Assembly: GCF_007828045.1 (NCBI RefSeq)
Contig: NZ_VITN01000021.1
Span: 54,401 to 118,400 of the forward strand
From: Nitrospirillum amazonense
GTDB taxonomy: Bacteria > Pseudomonadota > Alphaproteobacteria > Azospirillales > Azospirillaceae
Reading direction: 5' to 3'
DNA length: 64,000 nt
Both the position numbers and the translations under genes were made by a program. The notes below the pieces were generated by a model. That model had not been told where the DNA came from and made no database searches. It saw only the letters and a program-made list of their open reading frames with translations. This document shows, one piece after another, positions 26,528 through 35,882 of the stretch (positions within the stretch are counted from its first letter, which is position 1; every line of letters starts with the position of its first letter).

Positions 26528-27978
26528 TGCAACAGACCCTTGAGGCGGCAGCCCCGGGGGTGGAACGACGCATCGACACGACGGAAGGCCGGGTTCCCCG
26601 GCCCGACGCGCCCCCGGCTTGGCGGCTGGACCTCAGCCGCCATCCCGACAAGCGCCTGGTCATCGACCAGCTGATCGCGGCGATCGACGCTCTGCTCACG
26701 GCCCAGGTCAATGCCATCCTGCACAATCCCCGCTTCCAGCAGCTGGAGGCGTCGTGGCGCGGGTTGCTTCAACTCGTGGAGGCCTCGGCCTCCACCCGCG
26801 CCATCAAGATCCGCGTGCTGGACGTATCCTGGCGCGAACTGTGCCGCGACTTCGAACGCGCCATCGAGTTCGACCAGAGCCAGCTGTTCACCAAGGTGTA
26901 CAGCGATGAGTTCGGCACGCCCGGTGGGGAGCCCTTCGGCCTGTTGATCGGCGACTACGCCGTGCAGCATCAGCGCGACGCCGACCACCCCACCGACGAC
27001 GTGGGCACGCTGAAGGCCATCGCCGCCGTGGCGGCTGCGGCCTTCTGCCCCTTCGTCACCAGCTGCTCGCCGGCGCTGTTCGGGCTGGACAGCTTCGGCG
27101 ACATGGCCAGCGACGTGGATCTCGCCCGCTCCTTCGAGGGGCATGAGTTCATCCGCTGGCGGGCCCTGCGCGAGGCGGATGACGCCCGCTTCATCGGCAT
27201 CGCCCTGCCCAAGGTGATGATGCGGCCGCCCTATCGCCACGATCCCAACCGCATCGACGGCTTCCGCTTCATGGAACGCACGGGCCGGCCGGGGGCGGGG
27301 GATTATCTCTGGGGCAACGCCGCCTTCGCCTTCGCCACCGTGGTCATGCGCGCCTTCCATCAGTACGGCTGGTTCGCCGACATCCGGGGCGCGCCGGACG
27401 ACCTGAACGGCGGCGGCCTGGTGGACCGGTTCCCGGGCCATACCTTCCCGACCCTGGGCGGGGCGGCGGCCCCGGCGGCACCCCTGGATGTCTACCTGTC
27501 CGACCGGCAGGAAAAGCAGCTGAGCGACCTGGGCATCGTGCCCCTGTCGCGGGTCAGCTACGTCGATGCCTGCGTCTTCTACAGCTGCCAGTCGCTGCAC
27601 CAGCCCAAGGTCTATGACCGGGCGACGGCCACGTCCAACGCCCGGCTGTCGGCCATGCTGCAGTACGTGCTCTGCGCCTCGCGCTTCGCGCACTACATCA
27701 AGATGATCGGCCGGGACAAGATCGGCTCCTTCGCCACGGCGCATGATTTCGAGGAACATCTGCGCGATTGGCTCAGGGGTTATTGCCTGGCCAACGACGA
27801 CGCCAGCACCTCCTTCAAGGCCCGCTATCCCCTGCGCGAGGCTGAGGTGCAGGTCCGTGACATCGCGGGCCGGCCGGGCGCCTTCGGCTGCGTCATCCAC
27901 CTGAAACCGCATTTCCAGCTCGACGACGTCCAGACCAGCTTCCGCCTGGTCACGGAACTCGTCGGCCCGCAGGCCTGA
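26527..27978 (+). CDS. second TssC-family sheath protein (ImpD type)
   Basis: 483 residues, clearly homologous to the preceding TssC ('LEASWRGLLQLVEASASTRAIKIRVLDVSWREL', '[32 protein letters not shown]', 'CASRFAHYIKMIGRDKIGSF', 'PHFQLDDVQTSFRLVTEL') but well diverged. Insertions include one before 'DHPTDDVGTLKAIAAVAAAAF' and one rich in Ala/Pro around residue 315. Agrobacterium and related alphaproteobacteria carry such a pair (TssC41/TssC40, ImpD/ImpC). The paralogue may cap or modify the sheath; its exact role is not settled. It starts inside the tssC stop codon (TGATG). Confidence 0.93.
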   Translation: MQQTLEAAAPGVERRIDTTEGRVPRPDAPPAWRLDLSRHPDKRLVIDQLIAAIDALLTAQVNAILHNPRFQQLEASWRGLLQLVEASASTRAIKIRVLDVSWRELCRDFERAIEFDQSQLFTKVYSDEFGTPGGEPFGLLIGDYAVQHQRDADHPTDDVGTLKAIAAVAAAAFCPFVTSCSPALFGLDSFGDMASDVDLARSFEGHEFIRWRALREADDARFIGIALPKVMMRPPYRHDPNRIDGFRFMERTGRPGAGDYLWGNAAFAFATVVMRAFHQYGWFADIRGAPDDLNGGGLVDRFPGHTFPTLGGAAAPAAPLDVYLSDRQEKQLSDLGIVPLSRVSYVDACVFYSCQSLHQPKVYDRATATSNARLSAMLQYVLCASRFAHYIKMIGRDKIGSFATAHDFEEHLRDWLRGYCLANDDASTSFKARYPLREAEVQVRDIAGRPGAFGCVIHLKPHFQLDDVQTSFRLVTELVGPQA

Positions 27979-27992
27979 CGGGAGAGGACCCC

Positions 27993-28817
27993 ATGAGCCA
28001 GACCGCCATGACCAACGCCCTGGAGGCCGGCGATCTGTCCGGCGCCTTGTCCGCCGCCACCGCGCATGTGCAGAAGGCACCCACCGACACCGGCGCCCGC
28101 TACCTGCTGGCGGAGATCCTGTGCGTGGCGGGACAGCTGGAGCGGGCGGACAACCAGCTGTCCGTCGTGCTGAACCAGGACCCCGGCTCCATGATGCCGG
28201 TGTCGCTGCTGCGCCAGCTGATCCGGGCGGAGACGGCGCGCCAGGATTGGTACCGCGAGGGCCGGCCGCCGGAATTCCTGACCGCCATCACCGCCGCCGC
28301 CCGTCTGCACCTGGAGGCGGGGGTGAAGGCCCGCGCCGGGGACGGGCAGGGGGCCGCCGCCACGCTGGCGGAGGCGGAGACGCTGCGCCGCGCCACCACG
28401 GGCCAGCACAAGGGCGCGGCTTTCAGTGACTTCCGCGACCTGGACGACGCTTGCGGCGGCCTGCTGGAGGTGCTGAGCGCCGACGGCAAGTACTTCTGGG
28501 TCGGCGTGGACGAGGTGCTGGGCCTGGATTTCGCGCCGGCGAAGCGGCTGTCCGACCTGATCTGGCGGCCCCTGCGCCTGACCCTGCGCGACGGCACGGC
28601 CGGCAGCCTGTACATGCCCATGATCTATGCCGGCGCCGGGGCCGACGGCCTGACCGACCAGCACCGGCTGGGCCGCCTGACCGACTGGGTGGAACGCGAT
28701 GGCGCCATCCTGGGGCGGGGCCAGCGCTGCTTCCTGGTCGGCGACGACGCCGTGGGGGCCGCCGATCTCACCACCCTGCGCTTCGATGAAACCCAGGCCG
28801 ATGTGGAGGCGGCGTAA
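27993..28817 (+). CDS. tagJ: T6SS accessory protein TagJ (ImpE/SciE family)
   Basis: 274 residues. The N-terminal half is helical and TPR-like ('ALEAGDLSGALSAATAHVQKAPTDTGARYLLAEILCVAGQLERADNQL'). The C-terminal half is the ImpE alpha/beta domain ('FSDFRDLDDACGGLLEVLSADGKYFWVGVDEVLGLDF', 'RDGTAGSLYMPMIYAG'). TagJ binds TssB in several systems and modulates sheath recycling by ClpV. A GGGAGAGG site precedes the ATG 14 bases after the tssC2 stop. It sits among sheath and baseplate genes, as in other ImpE-containing clusters. Confidence 0.93.
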   Translation: MSQTAMTNALEAGDLSGALSAATAHVQKAPTDTGARYLLAEILCVAGQLERADNQLSVVLNQDPGSMMPVSLLRQLIRAETARQDWYREGRPPEFLTAITAAARLHLEAGVKARAGDGQGAAATLAEAETLRRATTGQHKGAAFSDFRDLDDACGGLLEVLSADGKYFWVGVDEVLGLDFAPAKRLSDLIWRPLRLTLRDGTAGSLYMPMIYAGAGADGLTDQHRLGRLTDWVERDGAILGRGQRCFLVGDDAVGAADLTTLRFDETQADVEAA

Positions 28818-28820
28818 GCC

Positions 28821-29312
28821 ATGCCGGCGCAACAGCCCGCCACCATCGTGCCCTCCGTCCTCGACCGGCTGATCCAGCCGGTGGAAGGGCCGGCCGTGCG
28901 CAGCCTGGGCTGGAACGCGGCGTTGTCGCAGCTCAAGAACTCCATCCGCCGGGATCTGGAGGCCATGCTGAACACGCGGCGGCGGCCGGGCAAGCTGGGC
29001 AACGATGTCGGTGAGCTGCACCGGTCCCCCCTGCAGTACGGTATCCCCGATTTCACGGCCATGAGCATGGCGGCACCGGAGCGCCAGGCCGCCTTCGGCC
29101 GCGCGCTGGAAGTGGCCATCCGCGAGTTCGAGCCGCGCCTGTCGTCCGTGGCGGTCACCCTGCTGAATGGCGGCCGCAACCTGGACCGCACGCTGCGCTT
29201 CCGGGTGGAGGCGGTGATCCGCCTGGATCCCTCGCCGGAGCCCATCGTCTTCGAATCCGTGCTGGACCCCGTCAGCCAGACCTTCCTGATCAAGGGCGAC
29301 CCTCATGCCTGA
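28821..29312 (+). CDS. tssE: T6SS baseplate protein TssE (gp25-like)
   Basis: 163 residues. Contains the gp25/TssE landmarks 'SVLDRLIQP' at the start, 'LKNSIRRDLEAMLNTRRRPG', 'LQYGIPDFTAMSM' and 'AIREFEPRLSSVAVTLL'. It joins TssFG in the baseplate wedge and starts sheath polymerisation. Three bases separate it from tagJ. The last eight bases overlap tssF. Confidence 0.96.
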   Translation: MPAQQPATIVPSVLDRLIQPVEGPAVRSLGWNAALSQLKNSIRRDLEAMLNTRRRPGKLGNDVGELHRSPLQYGIPDFTAMSMAAPERQAAFGRALEVAIREFEPRLSSVAVTLLNGGRNLDRTLRFRVEAVIRLDPSPEPIVFESVLDPVSQTFLIKGDPHA

Positions 29313-31137
29313 CACCTTCCTGTCCTTCTACAACCAGGAACTGGCGGCCATCCGGCGGGCGGCGACCCGCTTCGCGGGTGAGCATCCCAAGGTGGCGGGC
29401 AACCTCCGCATCAGCCCGACCACGGTGGACGACCCCCACGTCGCCCGCCTGATCGAATCCTTCGCCTATCTGACGGCGCGGGTGCGCCAGAAGCTGGACG
29501 ATGATTTTCCGGAACTGACCGATGCCCTGCTGGGGGTGCTCTATCCCCACTACGTGACGCCGCTGCCCTCCATGGCCATCGTGCAGATGAAGGCGGCGCC
29601 GGAACTGACGGGCAGTTTTACCGTGCCGCGCGGCGCGCAGGTGGAGACGGAGGCGGTTCGTGGCGAGGCCTGCCGCTTCCAGACCACCATGCCGGCCGAG
29701 ATCTGGCCCGTGGAGGTGACGGCGGCCAGCCTGGCCGCCCTGCCGGCGGCGGCCCCCCTGGTGGCGGCGACCCGCCAGGCCAAGTCGGTGCTGCGGCTGA
29801 AGATCAGCTCCACCGCCCAAGGGCAGGGCCTGACCGACCTGGGTGTGGACCGCCTGCGCCTGTTCCTCTCCGGCCCGCCGGAGGTGGCGTTCACCCTGCA
29901 CGAGCTGCTGTTGAACAACGTCGTCGGCATGGCGGTGGTGGAGGATGTGAACGACCCCAATCCCGTGGAGCTGGGGCCCGACCATTTGACCCCGGTGGGC
30001 TTCGAGCCCGAGGACGGCATGGTGCCCTATGGCGCCCAGTCCTTCCTGGGCTATCGCCTGTTGAGCGAGCTGTTCGCCTTCCCGGAAAAGTTCCTGTTCA
30101 TCGACCTGCATGGCCTCAGCGCGCGGTCCCTGCGCGGCGTGGGCCAGCATATGGAGGTCTACCTCTACCTCGACCGCGTCTGGACCGAGGGGGAGCGGCT
30201 GGTGCGCCCCCAGGTGTTCGCCCTGGGCTGCGCCCCGGTGGTCAACCTGTTCCGGCAGTCGGCCGAACCCATCATCCTGGGCCATGACGCCACCGAATAT
30301 CTGGTGCAGGCCGACGCCCGCCGGCCGGAGGCGCGCGAAATCTACGCCATCGAACGGGTGCGGGCCTCCTCCCCCCGGGGGGAGAAGGCGGAGTTCCTGC
30401 CCCTCTACGGCAACCATCACGGCACCGACCCGTCGCGCCACCAGCATTTCTGGCACGCCATGCGCCGCCCCCGGGGCGGGCGCGACGCCAGCAGCGAAAT
30501 GTATCTGTCGCTGGTCGATCTGGGCCTCAACCCCAACGCCCCGCCCGACTGGACGGTCAGCGTGGAAACCCTGTGCTTCAACCGCGACCTGCCGGCGCAG
30601 TTGCCCTTCGGCGGCGGCCATCCGCGCATGCACCTGACCGAGGGCGGGCCCATCGCCGGCGTCACCTGCCTGACGCCGCCCACGGCCGTGGTGCGGCCGC
30701 AAACGGGCGACGGCGCCCGCTGGCGCCTGATTTCCCACCTCAACCTCAACCATCTGTCGCTGATGGATGGCCAAAAGGGGGACGGCCAGGGCGGGGCGGC
30801 GGCCTTGCGGGAGCTGCTGAAGCTCTACGACCTGAAGGACACGCCGGAGACGCGGGCCATCATCGACAGCGTCACCGGCATCGGCTACCGCCGCGCCACG
30901 GCCCGGGCGCCGCACGCCGACTTCGCCGCCCTGTGCCGGGGCGTGGACATCGACCTGGTCATGGATCCGGAACGGGCCGGCGCCATGGGCATCTACCTGC
31001 CCTCGGCGGTGCTGGAGCGCTTCTTCGCCCTCTACACCTCCATCAACTCCTTCACCCGGCTGACGGTGCGGGCCAAGGGCCGGAAGGAGGCGCTGGTCCG
31101 CTGGGGCGCCCGCATCGGCGCCAAGGTGACGGCATGA
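29305..31137 (+). CDS. tssF: T6SS baseplate protein TssF
   Basis: 610 residues, normal for the family. Diagnostic opening 'FLSFYNQELAAIRRAATRFAGEHPKVAGNL', followed by 'DDPHVARLIESFAYLTARVRQKLDDDFPELTDALLGVLYPHY' and 'MAIVQMKAAPELTGSFTVPRGAQV'. Near the end come 'HPRMHLTEGGPIAGVTCLTPPT' and 'LISHLNLNHLSLMDG'. TssF forms the wedge with two copies of TssF per TssG. The stop overlaps the tssG ATG by four bases. Confidence 0.97.
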   Translation: MPDTFLSFYNQELAAIRRAATRFAGEHPKVAGNLRISPTTVDDPHVARLIESFAYLTARVRQKLDDDFPELTDALLGVLYPHYVTPLPSMAIVQMKAAPELTGSFTVPRGAQVETEAVRGEACRFQTTMPAEIWPVEVTAASLAALPAAAPLVAATRQAKSVLRLKISSTAQGQGLTDLGVDRLRLFLSGPPEVAFTLHELLLNNVVGMAVVEDVNDPNPVELGPDHLTPVGFEPEDGMVPYGAQSFLGYRLLSELFAFPEKFLFIDLHGLSARSLRGVGQHMEVYLYLDRVWTEGERLVRPQVFALGCAPVVNLFRQSAEPIILGHDATEYLVQADARRPEAREIYAIERVRASSPRGEKAEFLPLYGNHHGTDPSRHQHFWHAMRRPRGGRDASSEMYLSLVDLGLNPNAPPDWTVSVETLCFNRDLPAQLPFGGGHPRMHLTEGGPIAGVTCLTPPTAVVRPQTGDGARWRLISHLNLNHLSLMDGQKGDGQGGAAALRELLKLYDLKDTPETRAIIDSVTGIGYRRATARAPHADFAALCRGVDIDLVMDPERAGAMGIYLPSAVLERFFALYTSINSFTRLTVRAKGRKEALVRWGARIGAKVTA

Positions 31138-32216
31138 ACGCCATCGTGCCCCTGCCGACGCACACCTCATTGGGGGGCGGTTCGCCCGCCCTGCTGGACA
31201 TGCTGCGGCATGAGCCCTTCCGCTTCGACTTGTTCCGGGCCATCCAGCTGCTGGAGCGGCAGTTCGGCGCCTCGGCCGAAGAGGATGAGCTGCCCATCCG
31301 CTTCGCCGCGCACCAATCGCTGTGCTTCCCGGCGCATGAGATCCAGCGTCTGCACCTGCCTCACCCCGCTGAAGACGGGGAAGAGGGCGAAGCGGCGCAG
31401 CCCGCCCGGCTGGATCTGAACGTCATGACCCTGACGGGGCCCGTCTCGGCCCTGCCGCAGGCCTATACCGAGACGGCCATCCGGAGCCTGCGCGACCGCA
31501 CGCCGGGCTTCGCCGCCTTCCTCGACCTGTTCAACGACCGTATCGCCACCCTGCTGTTCCGCGCCTGGCGGCGTTATCGTCTGCCCGCCTTGTACGAGCA
31601 TCGCGGGCTTGAGGGCGGGGACGCCGCCACGGCCGCCCTGTTCGGCATCGCCGGCTTTGGCACCGGGCACCTGCGCGGCCGCCTGTCGGTGCGGGATGAG
31701 GTGGCGGTTTACTATGCCGGCCTGTTCAGCCAGCAGCCGCGCGCCGCCATTTCGCTGGAGCGCATGCTGGCCGACGCCTGCGGCTTGCCCGTCAAGGTGC
31801 AGCAGTTCGCCGGCCGCTGGATCGCCATTCCGGCGGAGGAGCAGTCCTGCCTCAGGCTAGGGGGCAAGACGCCGTCCTACAATCGCCTGGGCGTGGACGC
31901 CGTGGCCGGCGCCCGCATGTGGGACGTGCAGGGCCAGTTCCGCATCATCCTGGGCCCCTTGACGCGACGTCAGTTCATGGACCATCTGCCGGGCCGGCCG
32001 GGGCTGACGCGCCTGGTGGAACTGGCGCGTCTTTATGCCGGGCCTGAGCTGGGCTTCGACGTGCAGCTGGTGCTGCACCGGGAGGAGGTGCCGCCCTGCC
32101 AGTTGGACGGGCGGGACGGCACGGCCCCGCGCCTGGGCTACGACAGCTGGCTGGCGTCGCTGCCCATGCTGCACGACCCGGACGATGCAATCATCAGTAT
32201 CAATGACACCGATTAG
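31134..32216 (+). CDS. tssG: T6SS baseplate protein TssG
   Basis: 360 residues from the ATG at 31134, which overlaps the tssF stop; a longer open stretch of this frame upstream lies within tssF. The family features are 'MLRHEPFRFDLFRAIQLLERQFG', 'VMTLTGPVSALPQAYTE', 'FLDLFNDRIATLLFRAWRRYR' and a C-terminal 'LGYDSWLASLP'. TssG bridges TssF, TssE and TssK. It is the last gene of the core operon and is followed by about 210 bp of AT-rich DNA with a nested inverted repeat. Confidence 0.97.
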   Translation: MNAIVPLPTHTSLGGGSPALLDMLRHEPFRFDLFRAIQLLERQFGASAEEDELPIRFAAHQSLCFPAHEIQRLHLPHPAEDGEEGEAAQPARLDLNVMTLTGPVSALPQAYTETAIRSLRDRTPGFAAFLDLFNDRIATLLFRAWRRYRLPALYEHRGLEGGDAATAALFGIAGFGTGHLRGRLSVRDEVAVYYAGLFSQQPRAAISLERMLADACGLPVKVQQFAGRWIAIPAEEQSCLRLGGKTPSYNRLGVDAVAGARMWDVQGQFRIILGPLTRRQFMDHLPGRPGLTRLVELARLYAGPELGFDVQLVLHREEVPPCQLDGRDGTAPRLGYDSWLASLPMLHDPDDAIISINDTD

Positions 32217-32425
32217 TATCACCTGAAGCATATATCGGAAGTAATGCCGTTCTATTAATGTAATGTTACATGAACGGCATAATAACAGATGGAAAATTCG
32301 ATACTATAACCATTGGGTAAGTTCCAATCGCCGTTTGAGTTTTATTTTTGCAGTCGTGCCATCGGCGGACCTGGGCCGGACGATGGGGATAGGGGAATAC
32401 GTCAACCAAAAGCGCGGGTCTTGAA
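32217..32425. promoter_or_regulatory. AT-rich gap between tssG and tssH with nested inverted repeat at 32244-32280
   Basis: This is the only large break in the core cluster and is strikingly AT-rich. Arms ATGCCGTTC (32244-32252) and GAACGGCAT (32272-32280) enclose a second perfect repeat, ATGTAA-TG-TTACAT (32258-32271). No T-tract follows, so it may be an operator or a processing/attenuation hairpin. A separate promoter for tssH-hcp in 32300-32425 is likely but not defined. Confidence 0.5.
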
Positions 32426-35080
32426 ATGGATTCGATGGATCTAAGGACGCTGGTCGATGGGCTGGATGCCACGGCCCGCCGGGCGCTTGAAGCCGCCGCG
32501 GGCGGCGCCATGGCCAAAACCCACTATGAGATTGAGATCGAGCATTGGCTGCACGCCTTGCTCGACCGGCCGGACACCGGCCTGCGCCAGGCGCTGCCCA
32601 AGGTGGGCCTGGGGCCGGAGGCGCTGGAGCGCGCGCTGGACCGTGGGCTTGCCCGCTGCCGCACCGGCAGCAGCCGCGCCCCGGCCTTCTCGCCGCGCGT
32701 CGTGTCGTTGATGCGCGAGGCCTGGTTCCTGGCCACCTTGCGCTTCAAGGCGGGGGCGGTGTCGCCCCTGCACCTGCTGGCGGCCCTGGTGGCCGACGAC
32801 AAGGGCGCCTTGGCCTTCGGCGATCTGGCCGCCGCGCTGGAAGCCATCGACCCGCAGGCGCTGGACGCCCTGATCGAGGCCGAGGTTCCCGAGGGTGCCG
32901 CCGCCGCCCCTGACGGCCAGGCCGCGCGCAAGCCCGGCGGCCGTACCCCCAACCTGGACGCCTACACCATCGACCTGACGGCGGAGGCGGCCCAGGGCCG
33001 CATCGACCCCATCACCGGCCGTGACGCCGAGGTGCGGCAGGTGATCGACATCCTGACCCGCCGCCGCCAGAACAACCCCATCCTGGTGGGCGAGGCCGGT
33101 GTGGGCAAGACCGCCGTGGTGGAAAGCCTGGCCCTGCGCATCGCCGCGGGCGAGGTGCCGGCGGCCCTGCGCGAGGTCAGCATCCGCACCCTGGATCTCG
33201 GCCTGCTGCAGGCCGGCGCCGGGGTGAAGGGCGAGTTCGAGAACCGCCTGAAGGGCGTGATCGATGAGGTCAAGGGCTCGATCAAGCCCATCATCCTGTT
33301 CGTGGACGAGGCGCACACCCTGATCGGCGCCGGCGGCCAGGCGGGGCAGGGCGATGCCGCCAACCTGCTGAAACCGGATTTGGCCCGTGGTGCGCTGCGC
33401 ATGGTGGCCGCCACCACCTGGGCGGAATACAAGCGCTACATCGAGCGCGACGCCGCCCTGGTCCGCCGCTTCCAGCCGGTGAAGGTGGATGAGCCGGACG
33501 AAGAGACCGCCATCGCCATGATGCGCGGCCTGGTCCCGACGCTGGAGAAGCACCACGGCGTGCGCATCCTGGACGCGGCGGTGCGGGCGGCGGTGCACCT
33601 GTCCCACCGCTACATCACCGGCCGGCAGCTGCCCGACAAATGCGTCAGCGTCCTGGACACGGCGGCGGCCATGGTGGCCATGAGCCAGGCCGGACGGCCC
33701 GAGGCGCTGGACGCCGTGGCCCGCGAAGCCGAGGGGCTGGAGGCGGAAAAGGCCTCCTTGCTGCGCGAGACGGTTCTGGGCGCCGACCATGGCGCCGCCA
33801 TCGCCGCCCTGGATGAACGGCTGGCCAACGCCCAGGTGCGCCAGGCCGACCTGCACCGGCGCTGGACGGAAGAGCGACGCCTGATCGACGAGATCGTCGG
33901 CGTGCGGGGATCGCTGGAAACGGCGCAGGGCGACACGGAGGCGGCCGCCCTGCGCGGCCGTCATGCCCGCCTGCACCAGGACCTGACCGACCATCAGGGC
34001 GAGCAGCCCCTGATGCACCACGACGTCACCGCGCAGGCGGTGGCCGAGGTGGTGGCGCGCTGGACCGGCATCCCCGTGGGCCGCATGCTGTCCAGCGAGA
34101 TCGAGACGGTGCTGGGCCTGGAAGGACGCCTGGGCCAGCGGGTGGTGGGCCAGGACGACGCCCTGCACCTGATCGCCGATGTGCTGCACACCGCCCGCGC
34201 CGGCATCGCCGACCCGCGCAAGCCGCCGGCCATCTTCCTGCTGGCCGGCCCCAGCGGCGTGGGCAAGACCGAGACCGCCCTGGCGCTGGCCGACATGATG
34301 TACGGCGGGGAGCAGAGCCTGACCGTCATCAACATGTCGGAATTCAAGGAGGAGCATAAGGTCTCCCTCCTCATGGGGTCGCCGCCCGGCTACGTCGGCT
34401 ATGGCGAGGGCGGCATCCTGACCGAGGCGGTGCGCCGCCGGCCCTACGGCGTGCTGCTGCTGGATGAGATGGAGAAGGCGCACCCCGGCGTGCAGGACAT
34501 CTTCTACCAGGTGTTCGACAAGGGCGTGCTGCGCGACGGCGAAGGCCGCGACATCGACTTCCGCAACACCACCATCCTGATGGCGTCCAACGCCGGCTCC
34601 GACCTGCTGACGGCGCTGGCCGCCGACCGCGAGACCCTGCCGGATCTGGCGGGGCTGACGGCCGCGCTGCATCCGGAATTGCTGAAGCACTACAAGGCGG
34701 CCTTCCTGGGCCGGGTCACGGTGGTGCCCTACCTGCCGCTGACGGCGGAACGCCTGCGCGACATCGTCGGCCTGCAGCTGGGCCGCCTGCGCCAGCGGGT
34801 GGAGCAGACCTATGGCGCCACCCTGTCCGTGTCGCCGGCTGTGGTCGAACGGCTGGTGGCCCGGTGCGGCGAAAGCGACGTCGGGGCCCGCGCCATCGAC
34901 CATGTGCTGTCGCGCAGCCTGATGCCGGCGCTGTCCAAGCGCCTTCTGGAAACCCTGGCCGCCCGGCGCACCGTCGCCGCCGCGACCGTGGATTGGGATG
35001 ACGAGACCGGGGATTTCCGGATCGACATCCAAACGGTGCCACTGGCCGAAAGGCCGATGGTGGAGTCCGCGGCGGAATAA
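32426..35080 (+). CDS. tssH: T6SS ATPase TssH (ClpV)
   Basis: 884 residues, an AAA+ disaggregase that takes apart contracted TssBC sheaths. The N-domain (about 1-150) includes 'HYEIEIEHWLHALLDRPD'. The first ATPase module has Walker A GEAGVGKT (Lys228) and Walker B 'ILFVDEAHTLIGAG'. A shortened coiled middle domain of about 100 residues follows. The second module has GPSGVGKT (Lys614), 'GVLLLDEMEKAH' and the pore-type segment 'GSPPGYVGYGEGG'. ClpV-type N-domain and position next to hcp separate it from the housekeeping ClpB. Met1 at 32426 or Met4 at 32435 are both possible; neither has a strong ribosome site. Confidence 0.96.
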   Translation: MDSMDLRTLVDGLDATARRALEAAAGGAMAKTHYEIEIEHWLHALLDRPDTGLRQALPKVGLGPEALERALDRGLARCRTGSSRAPAFSPRVVSLMREAWFLATLRFKAGAVSPLHLLAALVADDKGALAFGDLAAALEAIDPQALDALIEAEVPEGAAAAPDGQAARKPGGRTPNLDAYTIDLTAEAAQGRIDPITGRDAEVRQVIDILTRRRQNNPILVGEAGVGKTAVVESLALRIAAGEVPAALREVSIRTLDLGLLQAGAGVKGEFENRLKGVIDEVKGSIKPIILFVDEAHTLIGAGGQAGQGDAANLLKPDLARGALRMVAATTWAEYKRYIERDAALVRRFQPVKVDEPDEETAIAMMRGLVPTLEKHHGVRILDAAVRAAVHLSHRYITGRQLPDKCVSVLDTAAAMVAMSQAGRPEALDAVAREAEGLEAEKASLLRETVLGADHGAAIAALDERLANAQVRQADLHRRWTEERRLIDEIVGVRGSLETAQGDTEAAALRGRHARLHQDLTDHQGEQPLMHHDVTAQAVAEVVARWTGIPVGRMLSSEIETVLGLEGRLGQRVVGQDDALHLIADVLHTARAGIADPRKPPAIFLLAGPSGVGKTETALALADMMYGGEQSLTVINMSEFKEEHKVSLLMGSPPGYVGYGEGGILTEAVRRRPYGVLLLDEMEKAHPGVQDIFYQVFDKGVLRDGEGRDIDFRNTTILMASNAGSDLLTALAADRETLPDLAGLTAALHPELLKHYKAAFLGRVTVVPYLPLTAERLRDIVGLQLGRLRQRVEQTYGATLSVSPAVVERLVARCGESDVGARAIDHVLSRSLMPALSKRLLETLAARRTVAAATVDWDDETGDFRIDIQTVPLAERPMVESAAE

Positions 35081-35225
35081 GCCGCCAAGGCACCGCCCGG
35101 ACCCAAGCCGCTTGGGGTCACCCGGCGCACCGTACCTACCGCACCGGCCGCTGGCCGCCCGCCAGTCCGGTGCACCGACGCAAACCCGCGTTCAACCAAA
35201 GTCCATGAAGTGAGGAGAACTACGA
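35081..35225. promoter_or_regulatory. leader region of hcp
   Basis: About 145 bp between tssH and hcp, C-rich with several short complementary stretches (for example GCACCG/CGGTGC), ending in a strong GAGGAGA ribosome site seven bases before the hcp ATG. Hcp is needed in large amounts, so an extra promoter here is plausible, but no promoter elements are clear. Confidence 0.35.
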
Positions 35226-35702
35226 ATGCCCATTTACCTGCAGATCGACGGCATCTCCGGCGACGCCACCCAGCAGAACCACCAGCAGTGGACGGACATC
35301 AAGACCCTGCAGTGGGGTGTCACCCGGTCCATGAACACCCTGGCCGGCGCCACCGCCAACCGCGAAGGTTCCGAGCCGTCGGTGCGTGAAGTCGTGCTGA
35401 CCAAGACCAGCGACAGCTCCTCCGTGAAGCTGTTCTCCCAGGCCTGCAGCGGCCGTTCGGGCGTGACCGCCAAGATCCACATCGTCACCAGCGGCAACCC
35501 TGGCGACACCTACATCGAGTTCACCCTGACCAACACCCTGATCTCGTCCTACAACATCTCGGCCTCCAGCGACCGGCCGGAAGAGCAGATCGTGCTGAAC
35601 TTCACCAAGGTGGAGATGAAGTACACCCCGTACGACAGCCAGCACAACCCGCAGTCCCCGATCATCGCCTCCTACGACCTGGCCACCACCAAGTCGGCTT
35701 GA
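35226..35702 (+). CDS. tssD: T6SS tube protein Hcp (TssD)
   Basis: 158 residues. Begins 'MPIYLQIDGISGDATQQNHQQW' and contains the Hcp features 'REVVLTKTSDSSSVKLFSQACSG', 'YIEFTLTNTLISSYNISAS', 'EQIVLNFTKVEMKYTPYD' and the C-terminal 'IIASYDLATTKSA'. Hcp forms stacked hexameric rings inside the sheath and carries small effectors in its lumen. No C-terminal effector extension is present. Strong ribosome site upstream and an intrinsic terminator 14 bases downstream. Confidence 0.98.
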   Translation: MPIYLQIDGISGDATQQNHQQWTDIKTLQWGVTRSMNTLAGATANREGSEPSVREVVLTKTSDSSSVKLFSQACSGRSGVTAKIHIVTSGNPGDTYIEFTLTNTLISSYNISASSDRPEEQIVLNFTKVEMKYTPYDSQHNPQSPIIASYDLATTKSA

Positions 35703-35715
35703 TCGGTTTTGGGCG

Positions 35716-35747
35716 ACCTGTGGGCGTTCGCACGCCCACAGGTTTCT
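35716..35747 (+). terminator. intrinsic terminator after hcp
   Basis: A perfect 12-bp stem (ACCTGTGGGCGT / ACGCCCACAGGT) with a TCGC tetraloop, followed by TTCTCTC. It is the strongest hairpin found in the window and would end the tssH-hcp transcript, or act as a partial stop that keeps hcp above the downstream effector genes. Confidence 0.85.
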
Positions 35748-35882
35748 CTCCCCCCCGTTTTCCCCATTGCGCAGTGTCCCATTCGCGCCCGGTTCCATAC
35801 CCGAACTGCAGAGGGGCAATCAGGTTCCAAGCGACAGAGTCGGGGCAATCCGAGCCAGCCTAGAACAGGGGAGTTCTGCCGA

